Below are positions 8,656-16,593 of a DNA stretch of 64,000 bases, piece after piece (position 1 is the stretch's first letter; the number at the start of each line of letters is the position of its first letter). The notes beneath the pieces are model-generated. The model saw only the letters and a program-made list of their open reading frames with translations. It made no database searches and had not been told where the DNA came from. Origin of the DNA: Rhodospirillales bacterium (GTDB taxonomy: Bacteria; Pseudomonadota; Alphaproteobacteria; Rhodospirillales; Casp-alpha2); contig JAEPQO010000001.1 of assembly GCA_017640505.1 (NCBI GenBank), forward strand, positions 1,566,625-1,630,624, written 5' to 3'. The position numbers were made by a program, and so were the translations under genes.

Positions 8656-11115
8656 ATGCGAGCGACGTTGTTTTTATTAATGCGCAGATTTCTGACGTCC
8701 ATTTTATTGGCGATATCTCTGGCCGCTGCTACCGCAGTAGGCGCGCAGACGCGTGCGCCCGAGGTGCGGAGCGGCTCGCTGTTGCTCAGCGCGGAAGAAG
8801 CCGCATGGCTTGAGAACAATTCGGGTATCACCGTCGCCGTGGACAACGATTTTCCACCGATCAACTTTGCCCGCGCCAAGGGTGCGCCGGTCGGCATGGC
8901 GCTCGATATCCTCGATCTGATCGAAGCGCGCTCCGGCCTGACGTTCAGTATCCGGACCGGGTCATGGAACGAGCTGATCGACGACGCACTCGCGCACCGG
9001 GTCGACGCGATTATCAATGCCGACATGACCCCCGAACGTCAGAGAAAGCTCCTGTTCACCGGTACGTATCTCGCCATGCCGCAGGCGATCGTGGTGCCGG
9101 ATACCGGTGCCCCGTTGCAGTCGATTGACGATTTGAAAGGCAAGCGTGTCGCATTGCTTCGCGGCACGTCACATGTTGACCATTTCCGGGAACGCTACCC
9201 GGAAATAGAAATTGTGCTCGCCGACACGATGCTCGGCCGCTTTGATAAAATGGTGACGGGCGAAGCCGATGCCATGGTCGCCGCGCTCCCGGTCGTCAAT
9301 CATTTCATTCAGACCAATCTGCTGGGCGGGTTTGAAATCACCGGTCTATACGCATCGCAAGACCTCGACAATCTTCGAATTGCCGTGCGCAACTCGGCGC
9401 CGGCGCTGCGCAGTATTCTGAACAAGGCGATCGATACCATTACACCGGCCGACATACATCGGATCAGCGCGCGCTGGTTGCCGCAGTCCGTCGTCAACAT
9501 GGCTGGCGCATCCGATGTCGGCGGCCCCGAACTGACCGCCGAGGAACGGCAATGGTTGCGCGACCACCCGGTGATCCGCGTCGCCGCCGACCCGGCCTGG
9601 CCGCCGATCGAGTTTCTCGACAGTCAGGGCAGCTATGAGGGGATTTCGGTCGATTATCTGAGTTATATCGGCAAGCGTCTTGGGGTGCGCTTCGAATATG
9701 ATACGGCGTCAAGCTGGACCGAGGCCGTGGCCAAGCTGAAAAGCCGTGAACTGGACATGTTTTCCGCGGCCATGGAGACGCCGTCGCGCCGCGAGTTTGC
9801 GACGTTCACGTCGCCTTATATCGGGATCGCGCAGGTGATTTTCTCGAAAAGCGACGCGCCGTTCTGGCGCAGCCTGGACGACCTGACCGGCGAGCGGCTG
9901 GCCGTCGTCGACGGGTATGCCATCGCCGAAATTCTTGAAAGCGACTACCCCGGAATTGAACTGATCAAGGTTCGCGACATCTCCGCCGGACTGGACGCGG
10001 TGCGCCAGGGCGAGGTCGCCGGTTTCGTCGGCGGCATCATGAACGTGGGGTACAGGCTGCGCGAGGCAGGCGCGACGGATATCAAGGTTTCCGGCCCGAC
10101 GCCTTATGAGTTGAAGATCGCGATGGCGGCCCGCAGTGACTGGCCGATCCTGCATGGCATTCTCGAGAAATCGCTCAAATCCATTCCTGCCCGGGAGCAG
10201 AACCGCATCCAGACGTCCTGGATTGCGCAGGAAATTGAACTGCCGCCGGATTATTCCGATTTGCTTCGCCTCGGTGCTCTCGTCATCGTCATGATTCTGC
10301 TGGCCTGGATTCTGCACATGTACATTCAGCGCAAGTCGCTGGTCGCGAGCCAGAAAGCGCTGCAGACAGCGCGTATCGAGGCTGAAGCCGCGAGCCGTGC
10401 CAAGTCCGAGTTCCTCGCCAGCATGAGCCACGAGCTTCGCACGCCCCTGAACGCCATTCTCGGGTTTGCGCAGATGCTGGAAATCGATGCGGAAAAACGG
10501 CTCAATCCATCGCAGAAGGAATATGTCGAGAGCATAATTTCGGGCGGCAATCACCTTCTGCATCTGGTCAATCAGGTGCTCGATCTATCCAAGATCGAAA
10601 CCGATCACGTCGATCTGGATATCCGGCCCGTGGCCGTGGCCGACATCGTGGCGGAATCGATCAAGCTGACCCAAGGCCTCGCGACAACCAAAAACGTCCA
10701 CGTGTTCAACAACGCGGGCAAGGCGCCATCCCAACAGGTAATGGCCGATCCTGACCGGTTGAAGCAGATTGTCGTCAACCTGTTGTCGAATGCGATCAAG
10801 TATAATCGCGAGGGCGGAGAGGTGGTCATTGACGTCGAGACGACCGATGACGGCCTCCTGAGACTGAGCGTGAGGGATACCGGTTACGGGATCGGCCACG
10901 ACGAACAGGCTCAGATATTCCAGCTTTTCTATACCGGTAAGGCGAGCCCGCACCTCGCCACCGACGGTTTCGGAATCGGTCTCGGCGTTTCCAAAATGCT
11001 CGTCGACAAGATGAACGGGCGCATTGGTCTGGAAAGCGAGCCGGGCGCCGGCAGCCTGTTCTGGGTGGAATTCTCCTCGGCCGAGGACGCCGACATCCAC
11101 CGTATCGCCAGCTGA
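8656..11115 (+). CDS. sensor histidine kinase with two periplasmic solute-binding domains
   Basis: The 819-residue kinase resembles the input half of BvgS-type sensors. After a signal segment (residues about 8-27) come two tandem family-3 solute-binding (Venus flytrap) domains, about 45-275 and 290-520, each starting with a comparable hydrophobic-strand pattern (ITVAVDNDFPPINF, IRVAADPAWPPIEF). One transmembrane helix (about 535-556) leads through a short coil to a HisKA domain with [14 protein letters not shown] and His592, then HATPase with NLLSNAIKYN and GFGIGLGVS. Unlike BvgS it has no receiver or Hpt domain. A polar amino-acid-like or organic-acid ligand is typical, but the ligand cannot be read from sequence. 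It starts 172 bases after the cytochrome operon. Confidence 0.92.
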   Translation: MRATLFLLMRRFLTSILLAISLAAATAVGAQTRAPEVRSGSLLLSAEEAAWLENNSGITVAVDNDFPPINFARAKGAPVGMALDILDLIEARSGLTFSIRTGSWNELIDDALAHRVDAIINADMTPERQRKLLFTGTYLAMPQAIVVPDTGAPLQSIDDLKGKRVALLRGTSHVDHFRERYPEIEIVLADTMLGRFDKMVTGEADAMVAALPVVNHFIQTNLLGGFEITGLYASQDLDNLRIAVRNSAPALRSILNKAIDTITPADIHRISARWLPQSVVNMAGASDVGGPELTAEERQWLRDHPVIRVAADPAWPPIEFLDSQGSYEGISVDYLSYIGKRLGVRFEYDTASSWTEAVAKLKSRELDMFSAAMETPSRREFATFTSPYIGIAQVIFSKSDAPFWRSLDDLTGERLAVVDGYAIAEILESDYPGIELIKVRDISAGLDAVRQGEVAGFVGGIMNVGYRLREAGATDIKVSGPTPYELKIAMAARSDWPILHGILEKSLKSIPAREQNRIQTSWIAQEIELPPDYSDLLRLGALVIVMILLAWILHMYIQRKSLVASQKALQTARIEAEAASRAKSEFLASMSHELRTPLNAILGFAQMLEIDAEKRLNPSQKEYVESIISGGNHLLHLVNQVLDLSKIETDHVDLDIRPVAVADIVAESIKLTQGLATTKNVHVFNNAGKAPSQQVMADPDRLKQIVVNLLSNAIKYNREGGEVVIDVETTDDGLLRLSVRDTGYGIGHDEQAQIFQLFYTGKASPHLATDGFGIGLGVSKMLVDKMNGRIGLESEPGAGSLFWVEFSSAEDADIHRIAS

Positions 11116-11145
11116 TCCCGTTGATACGCCCGGCAGCGCGATGAT

Positions 11146-11475
11146 TTAGCCGCCGAGCGCCTTCTTCCGTTCCTCGAACTCGGCCTTGTCGATCTCACCC
11201 TTGGCGAAGCGTTCACCCAGGATTTCGAGCGCCCGGTCATGGGTGCCGGAGGGAGCCTTGTGGCCGCCGAAGCCGAAGATTCTTGCGATGACGATAACCG
11301 CGATGACGACAAAGACGACCATCAGCAGCATCATCACCGGCCCCATGAACATACCGCCCCACATCATGGGATGGTCGCCGTAGTAATATCCACCCTGGTT
11401 GTATTGCGCCAGCGCGGCGGTTGAGATCGTTGCGGCCAGCAACCCGGCCAGTGCGCCGGTCAGTATCTTTCTCAT
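11146..11475 (-). CDS. small SHOCT-domain membrane protein
   Basis: The ATG at 11475 has GGAAAGGAATT just upstream, so the long upstream extension of the frame is discarded. The 109-residue product has a signal-like N-terminus (ALAGLLAATISTAALAQ), a Tyr/Gly and Met-rich segment (DHPMMWGGMFMGP), one strong transmembrane helix, and a C-terminal SHOCT motif (ALEILGERFAKGEIDKAEFEERKKAL). SHOCT proteins are small and mostly uncharacterised. The gene lies downstream of a perfect FNR-type palindrome, and the Met-rich segment recalls that of the cytochrome c'-like protein upstream. Confidence 0.85.
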   Translation of the reverse strand: MRKILTGALAGLLAATISTAALAQYNQGGYYYGDHPMMWGGMFMGPVMMLLMVVFVVIAVIVIARIFGFGGHKAPSGTHDRALEILGERFAKGEIDKAEFEERKKALGG

Positions 11476-11515
11476 GTTCGAATTCCTTTCCTGCCGGAAT
11501 CCACCGGCACGACAT

Positions 11516-11530
11516 GCACATTGCATGTGC
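11516..11530. promoter_or_regulatory. perfect palindrome in the leader of the SHOCT gene
   Basis: GCACAT-TGC-ATGTGC is a perfect inverted repeat; a second overlapping one, CATGCA-CAT-TGCATG, covers 11513-11527. It lies between the predicted transcription start (about 11534) and the start codon at 11475, so it could be an operator or an RNA element. No known regulator is assigned. Confidence 0.35.
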
Positions 11531-11568
11531 TTACCCCGGGAATATGCAGGGGACGGCGGCGGCCGGCA

Positions 11569-11582
11569 TTGATTCAAATCAA
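11569..11582 (-). promoter_or_regulatory. FNR/FixK-type box upstream of the SHOCT gene
   Basis: TTGATTCAAATCAA is a full match to the TTGAT-N4-ATCAA consensus of FNR-family regulators. On the minus strand a -10-like hexamer CATATT occupies 11546-11541, which puts the transcription start near 11534, exactly 41.5 bases from the box centre. This is the class II FNR promoter geometry. The box overlaps the stop codon of the upstream ABC exporter gene. Control by low oxygen or a related signal is a strong inference. Confidence 0.75.
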
Positions 11583-13459
11583 ACCGGCTGTTCGCCGACG
11601 TTGAGCTGATCGAGTTTCGCCGCCGCCTCGCGGGCTTCCTGCTGGCGCTGCCACATGTCGGCATAGGTGCCGTTCGCGGCGAGCAGGGCCGGGTGCGTGC
11701 CGCGTTCGACGATCTGGCCGTCGTGCAGGACAAGGATTTCATCGGCGTCGATCACGGTCGAGAGCCGGTGCGCAATGGTCAGCGTCGTGCGGTCGGCGGA
11801 GACGTCCTTGAAGCTGGCGAGGATTTCCTGCTCGGTCTTGCTGTCGAGCGCCGATGTCGCCTCGTCGAACACCAGGATGCGCGGGTTCTTGAGGATCGTG
11901 CGGGCGATGGCGACGCGCTGTTTCTCACCGCCCGACAATTTGAGCCCGCGTTCGCCGACCATGGATTGATAGCCGTCCGGCAGGGCCATGATGAAGTCGT
12001 GAATATGCGCCTGGCGGGCCGCCTGCTCGACCTCGCCCGGGGACGCCCCCGGCGCGCCGTAAGCGATGTTGTAATAGATCGTGTCGTTAAACAGGACCGT
12101 GTCCTGCGGCACGATGCCGATGGCGGCACGCAGCGATTTCTGCGTCACGTCGGCGATGTCGTCGCCGTCGATGGTCACGGTGCCGCCACCGGCGTCGTAA
12201 AAGCGGTAGAGAATGCGCGAGATCGTCGATTTGCCCGAGCCCGACGGGCCGACGATGGCGAGCTTCTTGCCCGCCGGCACGGTGAACGAGACGTCCTTCA
12301 GGATCGGCCGGCGCTCGTCGTAGGCGAAATTGACATGCTGGAACTCGACACGGCCCGGCCCATCGCGCAGCGGTTCGGCGCCGGGTTTGTCGGCGATCTC
12401 CGCCTTTTCGCGCAGCAGCTCGAACATTTCCTCCAGATCGGTGAGCGAGCGCTTGATCTCCCGGTAGACGAAACCGAGGAAGTTGAGCGGCATGAAAATC
12501 TGGATCAGGTACGAGTTGACCAGCACGAAGTCGCCGACCGTCATGTTACCGTCGCGCACGCCGTACCCCGCCATGATCATGGCGACTGTCACGCCCGCCG
12601 TGATGATCACACCCTGGCCGATGTTCAGGAGGGCCAGCGAGGTGCCGCTTTTGATTGCCGCATTTTCGTAACGCTTGAGCGCGCTGTCGAAGCGGTTGGC
12701 CTCGTGATCCTCGTTGCCGAAGTACTTCACGGTTTCGAAGTTGAGCAGGCTGTCGATGGCGCGCGTGTTGGCCTCGCTGTCGGTCTCGTTCATGGTGCGG
12801 CGGAACTTGAGCCGCCATTCCGTGACCAACAGGGTCCAGAGGATATAGACCACGAGCACACCGAATGTCAGCGCCGCATAGGCAACGCCGTACAGGTTCC
12901 AGAGGATGCCACAGACCAGCGCGACCTCGAGGATCGTCGGCAGCACGTTGAACAGCATGAAGCGCAGCAGGAACTGGATGCCGGCGGTGCCGCGTTCGAC
13001 GGCGCGGGCGACGCCGCCGGTCTTGCGTTCCAGGTGAAAACGCAGCGACAGGTGGTGCAGGTGGCGGAACGTCTGCAACCCGGCCTGGCGGATGGCGCGC
13101 TGTGCGACCCGGGTGAAGACGGCGTCGCGCAACTCGCCGAACGCCTGCGCGGCGACCCGGCAGAGGCCGTAACCGATGATCAGCGCCACGGGCACGCTGA
13201 TCAGCACATCGACGTTTCCCTTCGCTGTCAGGATGTCGACAGCTTGCTTGTAAAAAATGGGCACCGAGACGTTGGTCGCCTTGGCGGCGACGAGCAATGC
13301 CATGGCGACGACGACGCGTATGCGGAGGCCGGGTTCTCCGGCCGGCCACAGATACGGTAGCAGGGTCTTTATCGTCATCCATTCGCCGGCGGGGTTTTGG
13401 GCGCCCGGACCGGGCAGACGGTTGCGCATGGTGGACTCGCGTTGCAGTTGGTGCGTCAC
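11579..13459 (-). CDS. Atm1/HMT1-type ABC exporter
   Basis: The 626-residue half-transporter has an N-terminal six-helix membrane domain and a C-terminal ATPase domain with Walker A (GPSGSGKST), signature LSGGEKQRVAIA, Walker B (ILVFDEATSALD) and a switch His in TLTIAHRLST. The membrane domain segment around FLLRFMLFNVLPTILEVALV matches the Atm1/ABCB7 branch, which exports glutathione-linked sulfur or metal conjugates. It acts as a homodimer in the inner membrane. No glutathione or iron-sulfur genes are adjacent. It is divergent from the response regulator at 13566. Confidence 0.9.
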   Translation of the reverse strand: MTHQLQRESTMRNRLPGPGAQNPAGEWMTIKTLLPYLWPAGEPGLRIRVVVAMALLVAAKATNVSVPIFYKQAVDILTAKGNVDVLISVPVALIIGYGLCRVAAQAFGELRDAVFTRVAQRAIRQAGLQTFRHLHHLSLRFHLERKTGGVARAVERGTAGIQFLLRFMLFNVLPTILEVALVCGILWNLYGVAYAALTFGVLVVYILWTLLVTEWRLKFRRTMNETDSEANTRAIDSLLNFETVKYFGNEDHEANRFDSALKRYENAAIKSGTSLALLNIGQGVIITAGVTVAMIMAGYGVRDGNMTVGDFVLVNSYLIQIFMPLNFLGFVYREIKRSLTDLEEMFELLREKAEIADKPGAEPLRDGPGRVEFQHVNFAYDERRPILKDVSFTVPAGKKLAIVGPSGSGKSTISRILYRFYDAGGGTVTIDGDDIADVTQKSLRAAIGIVPQDTVLFNDTIYYNIAYGAPGASPGEVEQAARQAHIHDFIMALPDGYQSMVGERGLKLSGGEKQRVAIARTILKNPRILVFDEATSALDSKTEQEILASFKDVSADRTTLTIAHRLSTVIDADEILVLHDGQIVERGTHPALLAANGTYADMWQRQQEAREAAAKLDQLNVGEQPV

Positions 13460-13565
13460 CTAATATAGTGTGCGCCCGCCGCTTCGCCACTAGTGCGTTG
13501 GTTTGGTGTGGGATTTCGGGACGTCAGGTATTATTCTGGCACCGGGTGAGAGAGTTGGGATTTCG

Positions 13566-14063
13566 ATGTCGGGTTACGATTTCGATTCGATGAAGGTGCT
13601 GGTGGCCGACGATAGCCAGCCGATGCGCTCGCTCATCAAGAGCTTCCTGTTCGGCTTCGGGGTCAAGGAAATCCACGAAGCCGGCGATGCCAACGAAGGC
13701 TTCGAACTCGTGAGAACCGAGGAACCGGATATCGTCATCACCGACTGGCGCATGCCGCCGACCGACGGTTTGGACCTGGTTCGGAAAATCCGTATGGATA
13801 TGGAAAGCCCGAACCCGTACCTTCCCATCATCATGCTGACCGGATTTACCGAACTGCACCGGGTCAAGCAGGCACGCGATTCTGGCGTGACGGCGTTTCT
13901 CGCCAAACCGATCTCGGCGGCCGCACTTTATCGGCGGCTGTGTACCGTGATCGACGACCAGCGGCCGTTTGTCCGTGTCGGCAAGTTCTTCGGTCCCGAC
14001 CGCCGCTCCCGACGCCGCTCGGAACCCTATATGGGCGCTGAACGGCGCCGCGATTCCCAGTAG
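13566..14063 (+). CDS. stand-alone response regulator (receiver domain)
   Basis: From the ATG at 13566 the 165-residue product has one receiver domain: acidic pair ADD near residues 13-15, phospho-acceptor Asp60 in ITDWRMPP, Thr in MLTGF and Lys in LAKPIS. A C-terminal tail of about 40 residues is rich in Arg and contains two GPDRRSRRR/GAERRRDS-like segments; there is no DNA-binding domain. It is followed 20 bases later by an Hpt protein gene, so the pair may form part of a phosphorelay or motility/cell-cycle circuit. The Arg-rich tail could bind nucleic acid or a protein partner. Confidence 0.9.
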   Translation: MSGYDFDSMKVLVADDSQPMRSLIKSFLFGFGVKEIHEAGDANEGFELVRTEEPDIVITDWRMPPTDGLDLVRKIRMDMESPNPYLPIIMLTGFTELHRVKQARDSGVTAFLAKPISAAALYRRLCTVIDDQRPFVRVGKFFGPDRRSRRRSEPYMGAERRRDSQ

Positions 14064-14083
14064 GCAACAGGACGTTTCTCCGC

Positions 14084-14554
14084 ATGGCCGACCGCGCACA
14101 GAAATTCGAGCCGCCGAACAGGCTGTCGAGAAAAATCAGGAAGAAGGGCGGGCCGTCGCCGGAACAGGCCATCTTGCGGGCGCTCAACGCGGCGGAGGAT
14201 CTGATCGACAGTTACCAGGGCTGGGCGGTCGACGACCTCACCGCACTGTGGAAGGCGTACGAGGAATCGCGCCACGGCACGAGCCCCCGCGACATCCTGA
14301 AGATGTTCGAGATCGCGCACGGTATTCGTGGCGAGGGCGGCAGCTTCGGTTTTCAGCTGATCTCGACCATCGGCGACTCACTCTGCAAGTTCCTCGAGGG
14401 CCGCAAGAAACTGAGCGCCGGTGAATCCGAAGTGGTGAAGGTGCACATCCTCGCCATGCGGGCCGTGTTCAAGCAGGACCTCAAGGGGCCGCAGCCGGCC
14501 ATCGAACGTGAACTGCGCCAACTGCTGGCGCTGCTGCGTGAACGGATGGGTTGA
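14084..14554 (+). CDS. Hpt-domain-like protein
   Basis: This 156-residue, mostly helical protein carries the motif FEIAHGIRGEGGSFGF, which corresponds to the Hpt motif AHxLKGxxxxxG, with His79 as likely phospho-acceptor. The usual Lys two positions later is replaced by Arg. The N-terminus is basic (SRKIRKKGG), and flanking helices fit a four-helix Hpt bundle. It is read just after a receiver-only regulator, and together they look like a phosphate-exchange pair fed by an unlinked kinase. The family name is inferred from this motif and the neighbour. Confidence 0.72.
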   Translation: MADRAQKFEPPNRLSRKIRKKGGPSPEQAILRALNAAEDLIDSYQGWAVDDLTALWKAYEESRHGTSPRDILKMFEIAHGIRGEGGSFGFQLISTIGDSLCKFLEGRKKLSAGESEVVKVHILAMRAVFKQDLKGPQPAIERELRQLLALLRERMG

Positions 14555-14572
14555 GCGTCGCCGGTCGCGTTT

Positions 14573-15016
14573 CTAGTCGCGGCTGTCCATGACAATGGTG
14601 AAGGGACCGTCGTTGACGATGCGCACCTCCATCTCGGCGGCGAAGACGCCCACCTCGACATCGAGCCCCTGTGAACGCAGTTCGCTGCAGAAGATCTCGT
14701 AGAGTGCATTTGCCCGCTCGGGGGCCTCGGCATGGGAAAATCCGGGCCGGTTTCCCTTGCGCCATTGTGCCGCCAGCGTGAACTGGCTTATGGCGAGTAT
14801 TTTTCCCTTAACTTCGTTAACATCGAGGTTGGTTTTGCCGTTCTCGTCGGAAAATATGCGCATTTTTGCAATTTTTTGCGCAAAGTAGCGGGCATCGTCG
14901 TCGCTGTCGCCGCGCGCCGCGCAGAACAGGATGCAGATGCCGTTCGAAATCTCGCCGACAACCGCGGAATCCACGCTGACGCTGGCTTCCGTCACGCGTT
15001 GCAGCACCGCCTTCAT
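14573..15016 (-). CDS. dtd: D-aminoacyl-tRNA deacylase
   Basis: Dtd hydrolyses D-Tyr and other D-aminoacyl-tRNAs, and Gly-tRNA(Ala), in the cytoplasm. The 147-residue product begins MKAVLQRVTEASV and carries the SQFTLAA segment (canonical SQFTL) and a final GPFTIVMDS block, which matches the conserved GPVT-type cross-subunit region; Phe replaces the usual Val there. The ATG at 15016 overlaps the TGA of the upstream NnrU gene (ATGA), so translation is likely coupled. Confidence 0.95.
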   Translation of the reverse strand: MKAVLQRVTEASVSVDSAVVGEISNGICILFCAARGDSDDDARYFAQKIAKMRIFSDENGKTNLDVNEVKGKILAISQFTLAAQWRKGNRPGFSHAEAPERANALYEIFCSELRSQGLDVEVGVFAAEMEVRIVNDGPFTIVMDSRD

Positions 15017-15567
15017 ACGACGGCGACACCGAACAGGGTCTGATGGAAGTGCGCGAGAAGACCGGCGGCGATTAGACCGATGACGATCGCGGCGCCGTCC
15101 CGCCACAGCGGTTTTCGTTCCGTACTCGGCGTTGCGCCGCGCCGGTTCGCGGATTGCATGGCCAGGATGCTGTAGACGAGGAAACTGCCGAACAGCAGCA
15201 GCGATTCGACATCGCCGTTGTTGATCAGATGGACGGACGCCCAGATGACGACGCTCCACAACATCGGATGGGGAGTAATGCGCTTGATGTTCGAGCCGAT
15301 CTCGGCGGCGACGGTCAGGCAGAGCGCAATCGGCACGGCAATGTAGGCGAGCGCTCGCGCGCCTTCCGGGGCGGCCCATAGGAAGGTGCGCTCAGTGATC
15401 GCAAACCCGTAGATGACCAGTCCGAGGCCAGTCAGCGCGCCGAGCGCGAACAGACCGCGGTAGCCTTTCGCCCCGAACTTGGCGATGGCGGCCTCGCGGC
15501 GCGACGGAAACCAGGGAAAGATATGAACGCCAAAGAAAATAACGAGCCCTGCGATCAGATAGGTCAT
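15013..15567 (-). CDS. NnrU family membrane protein
   Basis: The 184-residue protein has about five hydrophobic helices and matches the NnrU family, with segments such as HIFPWFPSRREA, GAKGYRGLFAL and HPMLWSVVIWASVHLINNGD. NnrU proteins were named from nitric-oxide regulated loci and also occur in carotenoid isomerase relatives (15-cis-zeta-carotene isomerase fold). Conserved His residues in HIFPWFP and WASVHL could bind haem. Its exact role is unclear, and no denitrification genes are in this window. It overlaps dtd by four bases. Confidence 0.88.
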   Translation of the reverse strand: MTYLIAGLVIFFGVHIFPWFPSRREAAIAKFGAKGYRGLFALGALTGLGLVIYGFAITERTFLWAAPEGARALAYIAVPIALCLTVAAEIGSNIKRITPHPMLWSVVIWASVHLINNGDVESLLLFGSFLVYSILAMQSANRRGATPSTERKPLWRDGAAIVIGLIAAGLLAHFHQTLFGVAVV

Positions 15568-15624
15568 GCTAATCCTTCGTCGCCGTCGTCGATCCGTCCG
15601 GCGACTTGTAATGTCAGAAGTTGG

Positions 15625-16593
15625 CTACATCACCAAAAAGCGTTTCAGGTGAAACAAGTCGGTTTCCGGTGTGTTGTAGCCGCTAATGGCGGTCGGGCAA
15701 CAGACGATGCCCCTATCTTTCAGTGCCTCGATGACACCTTGCGAAAAGGTGTCGGGCAATCCTTCGGGGTAGGCATAGTGGACGGGATCGATGCCGGTAT
15801 TGTCCTTAAGAAGCCGAAGGCTCGTGTCGAGTTCATTGGCGAGGGCGCTTTCGTCCAGGTAGGACAAGATTGCATGGCTGTGGGAATGACCGCCGATGAT
15901 GAACAGCGGATCGTCGTGCAGTTCCCGGATTTGATCCCATGTGAGTTTCTTGTCCAAAGGATCGGGTGTCGTCCAGGTTTCCGACAGGCCGAGTTGCACC
16001 TGAATTTCGGTCGCGAAAGCATCCGGATCGGAAATCAAACCCGATTTCACCTTCGTCCGGATATCGGACAATAGCGCTCGCATCTCCTCGGCAGTCTCGG
16101 CCCTGACCGGTGTGTCCTGCCAGGGAAGGTCCGGTTCAACGGCTTTGTCGAACCTGCATTTCTCTTCAAAAGCCCACTCAATACGGTCGACCCATGACAT
16201 TCGATTGTTGGAGATAAAACCGGTCGTGGCGTAGAGCGTGGCCGGAATGCCAAGTTCCCGGAGAATAGGTGCGGCAACGGTCAAATTGTTCTCGAAGCTG
16301 TCATCGAACGTTACCGCAAACGCATATTCCGGATAAGGCGTCTGGTTTTTATGATGCGCGATGACCTCGTCCATCGACAGCGCGCTGCCGCGTTCGCTCA
16401 GTGCGGTCATGATGGCCCGAAAATCCGCCGCCGCGAGATGCTTCCTGTTGTAGTTGCGGACCAGATAATCCGATTGCTCAACGACACCGTGGAACAGGAA
16501 AATCGTCAGGTTTTCCGGGTGCAGCCGGTCTGCCCAGGATGGCGGAGACGGGAAGTCGGCAGGCAGTCGGTCATTGTCCAAGTTGGCGGCCAT
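15625..16593 (-). CDS. polysaccharide deacetylase (NodB fold)
   Basis: The 322-residue protein has a NodB-type deacetylase core: the FLFHGV segment near the start, the catalytic Asp-Asp of AVTFDDSFENN, and the metal-binding HSHSH motif in IIGGHSHSH. No signal peptide is evident, which suggests action on a cytoplasmic sugar or lipid-linked precursor. Its ATG follows the TAG of the upstream formyltransferase gene without a gap. The pair may tailor an amino sugar for a surface polysaccharide (N-deacetylation plus formylation), which is inference. Confidence 0.88.
   Translation of the reverse strand: MAANLDNDRLPADFPSPPSWADRLHPENLTIFLFHGVVEQSDYLVRNYNRKHLAAADFRAIMTALSERGSALSMDEVIAHHKNQTPYPEYAFAVTFDDSFENNLTVAAPILRELGIPATLYATTGFISNNRMSWVDRIEWAFEEKCRFDKAVEPDLPWQDTPVRAETAEEMRALLSDIRTKVKSGLISDPDAFATEIQVQLGLSETWTTPDPLDKKLTWDQIRELHDDPLFIIGGHSHSHAILSYLDESALANELDTSLRLLKDNTGIDPVHYAYPEGLPDTFSQGVIEALKDRGIVCCPTAISGYNTPETDLFHLKRFLVM

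Noticed and set aside
11693-13360. Long open frame on the + strand opposite the ABC exporter
   Set aside because: It is the complementary frame of a clear ABC transporter gene; high GC creates long spurious frames and the product has no recognisable domain.
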